DNA of 8,709 nucleotides from JAVVUQ01 sp036653075. GTDB lineage: Bacteria > Bacillota > Clostridia > Christensenellales > CAG-314. The number at the start of each line of letters is the position of its first letter. Position 1 is the stretch's first letter. The stretch is from contig JAVVUQ010000067.1 of the NCBI GenBank assembly GCA_036653075.1, positions 1 through 8,709 on the forward strand, in the 5' to 3' direction. Position numbers and translations under genes: made by a program. The notes beneath the pieces are model-generated. The model was given only the letters and a program-made list of their open reading frames with translations. It had not been told where the DNA came from and did no database searches. Below, piece after piece: positions 1-6,226 of this stretch.

Positions 1-98
1 TGTATTTATTCCATAACTCGCATTTAAATAATGATAAATATATATAAATTATTTGATATTATAATTTTCACAATAAAACGAATAACTTATTCGCTTCG

Positions 99-143
99 CT
101 CGCTCAGCCTACGGCTATCGCTCGCTTGTCGCAAAAATGCGTA
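99..143. repeat. GC-rich intergenic repeat, copy 1
   Basis: This 45-bp element matches 171-215 with one mismatch (A at 135, T at 207), at an offset of 72 bp. It is far richer in G+C than its surroundings and begins CTCGCTCAGCCTACGGCT. It contains two small inverted repeats: AGCC/GGCT around TAC (106-116), and CGCA/TGCG around four bases (130-141). The CGCA/TGCG arms are kept in both copies while the loop base differs, which hints at a constrained hairpin. It resembles a REP-like dispersed intergenic element; no protein is evident in it. Confidence 0.8.
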
Positions 144-170
144 AGTATCAATAGTGTAATTATTCCATAA

Positions 171-215
171 CTCGCTCAGCCTACGGCTATCGCTCGCTTG
201 TCGCAATAATGCGTA
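171..215. repeat. GC-rich intergenic repeat, copy 2
   Basis: This is the second copy of the 45-bp element at 99-143. The 16 bases TTATTCCATAACTCGC that lead into it (160-175) occur again at 6-21, so a third, truncated copy probably lies at the left edge of the window. The right end of this copy runs into the palindrome GCGTACGC (211-218), which is absent from copy 1. The 72-bp spacing suggests tandem duplication of a longer unit. Confidence 0.8.
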
Positions 216-222
216 CGCTATT

Positions 223-238
223 ATCGAATATATTCGAT
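223..238. other. 16-bp perfect palindrome
   Basis: ATCGAATATATTCGAT is a perfect 16-bp palindrome placed 7 bp after repeat copy 2 and about 195 bp before the lpdA start. It could be a protein-binding site or simply the tail of the repeat element. Nothing in the sequence decides between these. Confidence 0.4.
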
Positions 239-283
239 TTTATTTATTATATTATTTTACATAGTAGAGAAATTGACTTTATG

Positions 284-298
284 TAAAGTAGTACTTTA
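284..298. promoter_or_regulatory. Dyad, possible operator upstream of lpdA
   Basis: TAAAGTA and TACTTTA are perfect 7-bp inverted arms around a single G. The dyad follows a TTGACT (273-278) and lies just upstream of a consensus TTGACA (311-316), a place where a regulator could act on lpdA transcription. No regulator family is recognised from the sequence. Confidence 0.35.
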
Positions 299-310
299 GA
301 TTTAAAGCGC

Positions 311-350
311 TTGACAATAAGATGAAAAAAGGTTAAGCTATAATTATAAT
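311..350 (+). promoter_or_regulatory. Candidate lpdA promoter region
   Basis: A perfect TTGACA lies at 311-316 and two adjoining TATAAT hexamers lie at 339-344 and 345-350. The gap from the -35 to the first TATAAT is 22 bp, longer than the usual 16-18 bp, so the two may not form one promoter. At normal spacing only a poor -10 (TAAGCT, 334-339) is available. The region is the likeliest start for lpdA mRNA, leaving a leader of roughly 80 nt, but the exact elements are uncertain. Confidence 0.35.
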
Positions 351-433
351 AAATTTCAAAATTGTGATGAATAGTAGGTTAAAGATTTTGAAAATTAGTA
401 TTAAATATTTATAAAAACAAGGTGGTTTTTTAA

Positions 434-1798
434 ATGGAGTTGTATGATTTAATTGTTATTGGTGGAGGTCCAGGCGGATATTTAGCGGCAGAGCGTAGCG
501 CTACTGCTAAGTTAAAAACACTGATTATAGAAAAGCGTGAGTTTGGTGGAGTTTGTTTAAATGAAGGTTGTATTCCAAGTAAAAGTTTGTTACATTGCGG
601 AAAGGTTTTAGATTATATAAAGCACGCCGATGGATATGGAATAACAGTAGGTGAAGCAACATTATCTCAAGCTGAAGTTGTCAAGCGCAAGAATAAAGTT
701 GTTCGGATATTAGTTGCTGGTGTTAAATCTCAGTTAAAAGAGAGTGGCGCAGTAATGGTAAAGGGCGAGGCGTATATTGAAGGGAAAGATGGTGATGGAA
801 TAACTATTAAATGTGGCGATGAGCATTATAAAACTAAATATCTTATTATTGCGACAGGCAGCGCTCCAGTAATTCCGCCTATTTTGGGATTAAAGGAAGG
901 AATTGAAAATGGATTTGCGCTTACAAATAAAGAAGTATTAGATTTAAAAGAAGCTCCAAATAGATTTTGTGTAATTGGCGGTGGTGTTATTGGATTGGAA
1001 ATGGCTGCTTACTATGCAACGATAGGTAGTCAAGTTACTGTTGTAGAAATGCTTAATAAAATAGCTGGAGCAACGGACGAATCGTTATCTACCGCATTGC
1101 AAGAGTCACTGACCAAAAAAGGCATAAATTTCATTTTGGGCGCAAAGGTGGTAAAAATTAATAATAATAGTGTTGATTATGAATTGAACGGCGAAGTGTC
1201 CACAGTTGAAGCGGATAAAACGCTACTTTGCATAGGAAGACGCGCTGTAACTACTGGTTTTGGCTTAGAAAATCTTAGTGTTGATTTGACACGTGGCGCA
1301 ATAGTTACTGATTCTCAAATGCGAACAAATGTAGAAAATGTATTTGCTGTTGGTGACGTAAATGGTAAAGTTATGTTAGCGCATACGGCATATAGAGAGG
1401 CTGAAGTTGCAGTTAATACTATATTAGGTATACGTGACGAAATAAATTATAATTGTATTCCATCTGTTATCTACACAGTTCCAGAGGTTGCGTCGGCAGG
1501 TGAAACAGAGAATACCGCTATTGCAAAAGGTTTAAAGATTAAAGTTACGCAGTTGCCAATGACATATTCGGGTAGATTTGTTGCTGAAAACAACAGTAAA
1601 GATGGATTTATTAAACTGATAATTAACGTAGAAAGTAATAAGCTTATTGGCATACAAATAATAGGAGCGTACGCTGGCGAAATTATTTCAGCCGCTTCAT
1701 CATTGATTGATTTAGAAGTGGATGTAGATAGAATTAAACGATTAATTTTCCCCCATCCAACAGTATGCGAGCTTATTCACGAAGCGATAAATAAATAA
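434..1798 (+). CDS. lpdA: Dihydrolipoyl dehydrogenase (E3 / L-protein)
   Basis: This cytoplasmic FAD enzyme reoxidises the dihydrolipoyl groups of 2-oxoacid dehydrogenase complexes or the glycine cleavage H-protein and passes electrons to NAD+. At 454 aa it has the normal length and no N-terminal lipoyl domain. Visible motifs are the FAD-binding GGGPGG (residues 10-15) with Glu33, the redox disulfide Cys41/Cys46 in GGVCLNEGCIPSK, the NAD-binding GGGVIG (182-187), IGRR (267-270), the second FAD motif AVGD (305-308), and the C-terminal active pair His441/Glu446 in HPTVCE. The usual HxHPT is FPHPT here, but the catalytic His is kept. The SD AAGGTGG (419-425) lies 8 nt before the ATG. No E1, E2 or glycine-cleavage gene is adjacent, so its partner complex is unknown. 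The symbol could equally be lpd or gcvL. Confidence 0.93.
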   Translation: MELYDLIVIGGGPGGYLAAERSATAKLKTLIIEKREFGGVCLNEGCIPSKSLLHCGKVLDYIKHADGYGITVGEATLSQAEVVKRKNKVVRILVAGVKSQLKESGAVMVKGEAYIEGKDGDGITIKCGDEHYKTKYLIIATGSAPVIPPILGLKEGIENGFALTNKEVLDLKEAPNRFCVIGGGVIGLEMAAYYATIGSQVTVVEMLNKIAGATDESLSTALQESLTKKGINFILGAKVVKINNNSVDYELNGEVSTVEADKTLLCIGRRAVTTGFGLENLSVDLTRGAIVTDSQMRTNVENVFAVGDVNGKVMLAHTAYREAEVAVNTILGIRDEINYNCIPSVIYTVPEVASAGETENTAIAKGLKIKVTQLPMTYSGRFVAENNSKDGFIKLIINVESNKLIGIQIIGAYAGEIISAASSLIDLEVDVDRIKRLIFPHPTVCELIHEAINK

Positions 1799-1819
1799 AA
1801 CACCAATACATTAAACTTT

Positions 1820-1865
1820 GATATACTTGATTGCAGCTTTTATAATAATTGCAATCGAGTATATT
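1820..1865. terminator. Hairpin after lpdA, possible terminator
   Basis: Arms 1821-1835 and 1850-1864 pair over 15 bp with one G.U, and 1820/1865 can add a further G.U pair; the loop is 14 nt. The hairpin begins 22 nt after the lpdA stop. It has only a short T run behind it on the + strand, so it may terminate weakly or act as an mRNA-stabilising 3' stem. Confidence 0.5.
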
Positions 1866-1870
1866 TGAAT

Positions 1871-2110
1871 ATTATCTAATAAACTAATATATAAACCAAT
1901 AAATAAAAATAAGTAAAAATATCTAATAAAACCAATAAATTAAAAATATAAATAAAAATATAAATAAAAATATAAATAAAAATATCTAATAAAACCAATA
2001 AATTAAAAATATAAATAAAATAAAAAAAATAAATTAAAAAAATAAATTAAAAATATAAATTAAAAATATAAATTAAAAATATATATTAAAAAATAAAATT
2101 GATAAAAAGT
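1871..2110. repeat. AT-only tandem repeat tract between lpdA and the sugar operon
   Basis: The gap is almost pure A/T with rare C and G. A 44-bp segment (1914-1957) recurs exactly at 1977-2020, an offset of 63 bp, and both copies contain CTAATAAAACCAATAAATT. Between and after them runs a looser 12-13 bp unit of the form AAAAATATAAAT. No open frame or clear promoter was seen. The promoter for the next operon should lie here or just after, but the composition makes -10-like hexamers meaningless. Confidence 0.75.
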
Positions 2111-2166
2111 ATTAGATATTAATAAACAAGAAAAAAATAATAATTATACATAAAGAGGAGGCTTTT

Positions 2167-2619
2167 ATGTTAAAAAAAATATCAACGAACACACTAATAT
2201 TATCCATTATTTTAATTGCGGCAGGAGTACTTTTCTGTATATTTCAGGGAGAATTTGTACAGTGGATTTTAATAGGCGCTGGAGCATTGCTTATTTTGCA
2301 AGGCGTTTTAGATTTAATACATAAAATAACCACATTTGGAATAATTGAAGTAGCTGGTGGCATAATCACAATTTTGTGCGGAGCAATAATTTTAAATGTT
2401 GCATTGATTATATTAGGCGTTGCGCTTGCGGTGGCTGGAATTTTGTTTATAGTAAAAGGAGCGAGAAAAGGCAGACAATTATTTAACGCAATTTCAGAAA
2501 TAATTTTAGGTTTATTACTTGTATTTGCGCAATCATTTGCAATAAACTGGATTTTTATAATAATTGGCGTATTTGCTATCATCTATGGATTGTTGTTACT
2601 TTTTTATAAAAGAGCATAA
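2167..2619 (+). CDS. Small DUF308/HdeD-like multispanning membrane protein
   Basis: This 150-aa protein is almost wholly hydrophobic. It shows about six membrane segments, at roughly residues 9-27, 31-50, 57-76, 78-97, 105-123 and 126-146. They are rich in Gly/Ile/Leu, with short positively charged links (LIHK 50-53, KGARKGR 97-103) and a KRA tail. The repeated pattern of G-I-x-x-I-x-x-G helix pairs is typical of the DUF308 (HdeD) fold; the length is a little under that of E. coli HdeD. The function is unknown. SD GAGGAGG (2155-2161) lies 5 nt before the ATG. It sits 25 nt before nahK and is probably cotranscribed with it, although nothing in the sequence ties it to sugar use. Confidence 0.75.
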   Translation: MLKKISTNTLILSIILIAAGVLFCIFQGEFVQWILIGAGALLILQGVLDLIHKITTFGIIEVAGGIITILCGAIILNVALIILGVALAVAGILFIVKGARKGRQLFNAISEIILGLLLVFAQSFAINWIFIIIGVFAIIYGLLLLFYKRA

Positions 2620-2644
2620 AATATAAATAGGCGGAGGCGAGTAG

Positions 2645-3730
2645 ATGCGAGAATTTGATTGGCTTAAAGAGGTGGCGCAATTATTTGATGTTAGAGGCGA
2701 TTTTATTTATGGCGCTTTGTATGGTGACGGATTAATTAATCGTACTTATGTTATTGAAAATAAAGTTGGCGCTACAATCGTTAGGTATATAATTCAAAGA
2801 ATCAATGACACAGTATTTTCGGATATAGACGGGTTGATGAATAATATACAAAACGTTTGTGAATTTTACGCAAAGCGAACGAATCAATCTTATTTAAGAA
2901 GCGAGCAATCGAATACAATAAAAAATTGTAGGAGTTTAACTTTAATTAAAACAAAAAAAGGCGCTAATTACGCATTTTTTGATGGCGGATATTATAGAGT
3001 TTATGATTTTATTGAAGGCGCAAGAACATATTCGGTAGCAGAAAATGATAGGCAAATGTTTGAAAGCGGTAGAGTATGCGGACAATTTCATACAATTATG
3101 AAAGAGTTTGACGCATCAACGCTTGTTGAAACGATTAAAGATTTTCACAACACGCCCAAAAGGTATGAAAACTTTAAAGATGCTGTAAAATATGATAAAC
3201 TTTATCGCAATAAAATTGCGGAAGCTGAAATTGAAGACGCTTTTTTATTAGAAAATAAAACTTCTACAATAATTGACGGTATTAAAAGTAAGGATTTACC
3301 TTTAATAGTTACACATAATGACACAAAACTCAACAACGTAATGATAGACGAAAATGGCATAGGCGTATGCCTAATTGATTTTGACACAATTATGAGCGGT
3401 TCGTTTTTATATGATTACGGAGATGCAATCAGAAGCGGTTGTAATAGCGCTGTTGAGAATGAACGTAATATCGATAAAGTTGAATTTAGAAAGGATATGT
3501 ACGATGCTTATTATGCAGGATACTTAAGCGAAGTAAAATTAAATAAAACTGAAAAAGAGTTATTGCCTTTTTCTGCTTATTTAATGACGTATGAATGTGG
3601 AATACGATTTTTGACAGATTTTCTGCAAGGTGATATTTATTTTAAAACTACATTTGATAAAGAAAATTTAATTCGAGCCAGAAACCAATTAAAGTTAGCG
3701 CATTCAATAAAAGAATTGTTCAAATTATAA
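2645..3730 (+). CDS. nahK: N-acetylhexosamine 1-kinase (NahK/LnpB type)
   Basis: Predicted to phosphorylate the anomeric OH of GlcNAc or GalNAc (often also galactose weakly) with ATP, giving the 1-phosphate for uridylyltransfer. It has an APH-like kinase fold and 361 aa, close to the bifidobacterial NahK length. Matching blocks recalled from that family include YGDGLIN (26-32), HNTPKRYENFK (168-178), the catalytic loop THNDTKLNN (223-231) with Asp226 as the expected base, the metal motif LIDFDTIM (243-250) with Asp245, YGDAIRSG (258-265), and a C-terminal block with ECGIRF and GDIYF. These go well beyond generic APH motifs, so the family call is firm; substrate preference is inferred. SD GGAGG (2633-2637) lies 7 nt before the ATG. 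It is followed by a SIS protein, galE and galT. No galK is present, so this may be the operon's only sugar 1-kinase. Confidence 0.88.
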   Translation: MREFDWLKEVAQLFDVRGDFIYGALYGDGLINRTYVIENKVGATIVRYIIQRINDTVFSDIDGLMNNIQNVCEFYAKRTNQSYLRSEQSNTIKNCRSLTLIKTKKGANYAFFDGGYYRVYDFIEGARTYSVAENDRQMFESGRVCGQFHTIMKEFDASTLVETIKDFHNTPKRYENFKDAVKYDKLYRNKIAEAEIEDAFLLENKTSTIIDGIKSKDLPLIVTHNDTKLNNVMIDENGIGVCLIDFDTIMSGSFLYDYGDAIRSGCNSAVENERNIDKVEFRKDMYDAYYAGYLSEVKLNKTEKELLPFSAYLMTYECGIRFLTDFLQGDIYFKTTFDKENLIRARNQLKLAHSIKELFKL

Positions 3731-3769
3731 ATCATTTATAAAATTAATAAAAGTATAAACTATTACAAA

Positions 3770-3788
3770 CAATTTATTAAATAAATTG
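3770..3788. promoter_or_regulatory. 19-bp perfect dyad upstream of the SIS gene
   Basis: CAATTTATT and AATAAATTG are perfect 9-bp inverted arms around one A, placed about 70 bp before the SIS-protein start in a 129-bp gap. It could be an operator or an internal mRNA hairpin. In DNA this AT-rich, chance dyads are common, so support is modest. Confidence 0.35.
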
Positions 3789-3859
3789 AAATTATTAATA
3801 AAAATAAAACAAAACTTAGACGCATTAAAAAAGCAAAAATACATAAAAGGAGTAGCCTT

Positions 3860-4888
3860 ATGACAAAATTAAGAGATGAAATATTACAGCAACCTAAGAC
3901 AATACAAGCTTGTATAAAAGAAAATGCTGTGAAATCTAAAGTTCTTGCTGATTATGTCAATGGATTAGACATAAATTATATAGTTACGGCGGCGCGAGGC
4001 ACTTCTGACAATGCGTGTAATTATTTTAAATATATTTGTGAAAGTTTATGTTCCATACCAGTAACGTCAGCTGCGCCATCTACAATCACGATATATGGAG
4101 GAGCAATAAAATACAAAAACGCAGTAGTTATTGGCGTAAGTCAAAGCGGAAAAGCGGCAGATGCGCTTGAAGTAATGAATTGCGCAAACTTGCAAGGTTG
4201 TATGACGGTAGCACTTACGAATTATAAAGATTCGCCTATGGCAAGAGCGGCTAAAATGCACTTATATTTAAATGTAGGTGAAGAATTCGCAATTGCAGCC
4301 ACTAAAACATATACTGCGCAAATAGCGGCACTTGCTCAAATAGCGGCGTATATAGCTCGCAATGACGCTGTTTTAGTCGCTTTACAAGAAGTAGGAAGTT
4401 TAGTTCAAAAGGTAATAGACAATGAAAATGTAATTATAAACGCAGCTAAACGGTATAAAGATGTAGAACATTGTTATGTTTTAGGACGAGGCGTAAATTT
4501 TGCATCGGCGCAAGAAATAGCCATAAAATTAATGGAAACGACTTATATTAAAGCGCACGCATTTCCGATTAGCGATTTTAAACACGGACCAATTGCATCA
4601 GTTGATTCAAAATCACATATAATATTACTATGCCCTCAAGATTCAACACACAATGATAGCCTACAAATGTTGGAATTATTAAAAAAAAGCGGCGCTGATA
4701 TAACAGTTTTAACAGATAATAACAACGTAAAAGCCAATTGCGTAATAAAATTGCCAACAGTAAATGAATGGCTAAGTCCTTTAGTTTACGTCACAGCAAT
4801 GCAGTTATTTGTAAATTCAATCTCAGAAGATAGAGGAATAGACGCTCAAGCTTTAAGAGGGTTAAAAAAAGTCACAATTACTAAATAA
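3860..4888 (+). CDS. Double-SIS phosphosugar isomerase/deaminase (NagB-II/AgaS-like)
   Basis: At 342 aa this matches the isomerase half of GlmS without the glutaminase domain; there is no N-terminal Cys nucleophile. The first SIS domain shows ARGTSDNA (45-52), VSQSGKAADALE (93-104) and GEEFAIAATKTYTAQ (140-154). The second shows LGRGVNFASAQEIAIKLME (208-226) and SDFKHGPIA (238-246). The C-terminus LRGLKK (332-337) parallels the GlmS tail, with Lys337 at the place of its catalytic Lys. Lacking ammonia supply from glutamine, such proteins usually run in the degradative direction, as amino-sugar-6-phosphate deaminases (NagB-II or AgaS types); fructosamine-6-phosphate deglycases are an alternative. 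SD AAAAGGAG (3845-3852) lies 7 nt before the ATG. Its place between nahK and galE suggests amino-sugar catabolism. The exact substrate cannot be told. Confidence 0.82.
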   Translation: MTKLRDEILQQPKTIQACIKENAVKSKVLADYVNGLDINYIVTAARGTSDNACNYFKYICESLCSIPVTSAAPSTITIYGGAIKYKNAVVIGVSQSGKAADALEVMNCANLQGCMTVALTNYKDSPMARAAKMHLYLNVGEEFAIAATKTYTAQIAALAQIAAYIARNDAVLVALQEVGSLVQKVIDNENVIINAAKRYKDVEHCYVLGRGVNFASAQEIAIKLMETTYIKAHAFPISDFKHGPIASVDSKSHIILLCPQDSTHNDSLQMLELLKKSGADITVLTDNNNVKANCVIKLPTVNEWLSPLVYVTAMQLFVNSISEDRGIDAQALRGLKKVTITK

Positions 4889-4925
4889 CAAAAAATATAA
4901 TATAATAAAAAACAATAAATATTTT

Positions 4926-5040
4926 AACAATATAATTATAAATAATTAATGAAATAACTATATAACAATATAATTATAAATAATTAATGAAATAACTATA
5001 TTAACAATATAGTTATAGATAATCAATAAAATATATATAA
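4926..5040. repeat. 38-39 bp AT-rich tandem repeat before galE
   Basis: Copies start at 4926, 4964 and 5003, each opening AACAATATA. The first two are identical except for one extra T at the end of the second; the third is degenerate. The array fills most of the 197-bp gap between the SIS gene and galE. No clear promoter can be assigned in it. Confidence 0.8.
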
Positions 5041-5085
5041 AACAATATAATACAAATATAAATATTTATATTTATGAGGAAGAAA

Positions 5086-6105
5086 ATGAAAATTCTTGTT
5101 ACAGGCGGAGTGGGATATATTGGAAGTCATACGGTTGTGGAACTACAAAAAGAAGGATATGAAGTAGTTATTGTAGATAATTTATGTAACAGCAGTGAAG
5201 TTGTTGTGGATAGAATTGAACAAATCACAAAAATACGTCCGATATTTTGCAAAGTAGACGTGCGCGAAAAAATAAAGCTTATGCAAATTTTTAAAGAGCA
5301 TAATTTTGATGCTGTTATACATTTTGCGGGGTTAAAGGCAGTTGGAGAAAGCGTTAGCAAGCCATTAAAGTATTATAGTAATAATATAATAGGCGCAATA
5401 AACATAATGGAATGTATGGAACTTTTTGGTGTTAAAAATTTAGTATTTTCGTCGAGTGCGACCGTATATGGACAGCCTTCAAAAATGCCGATAACAGAGG
5501 AGTTTCCGATAGGCAATTGTACAAATCCGTATGGAAAGACCAAATATTTTATTGAAGAAATGTTATCTGATTGGGCGGTGTCGAATAAGAGTTTAAACGT
5601 TGCGCTTTTGCGTTATTTCAATCCCGTTGGCGCTCACGAAAGCGGATTAATTGGTGAAGATCCGTCAGAAATTCCTAACAATTTAACGCCCTATATTTTG
5701 CGTGTAGCGCTTGGTCAATACCCGATGGTTAATGTTTTTGGCGATGATTATCCAACCAAAGATGGAACGGGAGTGCGTGATTATATTCACATAACCGATT
5801 TAGCAAAAGGGCATCTTTGCGCTTTAGATAAGCTACACGAAAATTGTGGACTTGTCATTTATAATTTGGGAACAGGTATAGGTTACAGTGTTTTAGAGGT
5901 TATAAAAGCGTTTGAAAAGGCTTCAAATAGAGTAATTCCTTATAAAATAGTAGAACGCAGAGAAGGCGACATTGCGGAGTGTTATGCAGATTGTTCAAAA
6001 GCGTTTAAACAATTGCGCTGGAAATGTCAAAAAAATCTAACCGATATGGCAAATGATAGTTGGAATTGGCAACAAAAAAATCCAAATGGTTATAAAAGCA
6101 AATAA
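5086..6105 (+). CDS. galE: UDP-glucose/UDP-N-acetylglucosamine 4-epimerase
   Basis: NAD-dependent short-chain dehydrogenase/reductase that interconverts UDP-Glc and UDP-Gal, and probably UDP-GlcNAc and UDP-GalNAc. At 339 aa it aligns almost without gaps to E. coli GalE. The NAD motif GGVGYIG is at 7-13, Asp31 ends the second strand, HFAGLKAVGES is at 79-89, and the catalytic triad is Ser124, Tyr149 and Lys153 (YGKTK). Position 299 is Cys (IAECYAD), where E. coli has Tyr299 and human GALE has Cys307; that residue is known to gate entry of N-acetylated sugars. The start at 5086 is chosen over an in-frame ATG at 5074 because GAGGAAG (5076-5082) is then a proper SD and the family begins MKILVTGG. 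It lies between the SIS gene and galT. Confidence 0.94.
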   Translation: MKILVTGGVGYIGSHTVVELQKEGYEVVIVDNLCNSSEVVVDRIEQITKIRPIFCKVDVREKIKLMQIFKEHNFDAVIHFAGLKAVGESVSKPLKYYSNNIIGAINIMECMELFGVKNLVFSSSATVYGQPSKMPITEEFPIGNCTNPYGKTKYFIEEMLSDWAVSNKSLNVALLRYFNPVGAHESGLIGEDPSEIPNNLTPYILRVALGQYPMVNVFGDDYPTKDGTGVRDYIHITDLAKGHLCALDKLHENCGLVIYNLGTGIGYSVLEVIKAFEKASNRVIPYKIVERREGDIAECYADCSKAFKQLRWKCQKNLTDMANDSWNWQQKNPNGYKSK

Positions 6106-6171
6106 ATCTATATTATAATAAAACAAATAAATCTATATTATAATAAAATAAATAAATTCTTATTATAGAAA
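6100..6171. repeat. 25-bp AT-rich tandem repeat at the galE stop
   Basis: Copies occupy 6100-6124 and 6125-6149 and differ at the last base only; a degraded third copy follows. The first copy includes the last Lys codon and the TAA stop of galE, so the duplication began in or reached the gene's end. The gap to galT is 121 bp. Confidence 0.8.
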
Positions 6172-6226
6172 AATTTAAGTATAAAATTATAAAAAAGCGA
6201 TAAAAACAGTCATAAGGACGTTAAAT

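Noticed and set aside
99..215. CRISPR array from the two 45-bp repeats
   Set aside because: There are only two full copies, the one spacer (27 bp) itself contains the bases found again at 6-21, and no cas gene is present.
434..1798. Mercuric reductase or glutathione reductase instead of Lpd
   Set aside because: The redox motif GGVCLNEGCIPSK, the length and the absence of a heavy-metal domain or C-terminal Cys pair fit dihydrolipoyl dehydrogenase.
2244..2582. Reverse-strand frame of 112 aa
   Set aside because: It is the antisense shadow of the DUF308-like gene, with Pro/Ile/Asn-rich composition caused by the opposite strand's hydrophobic codons.
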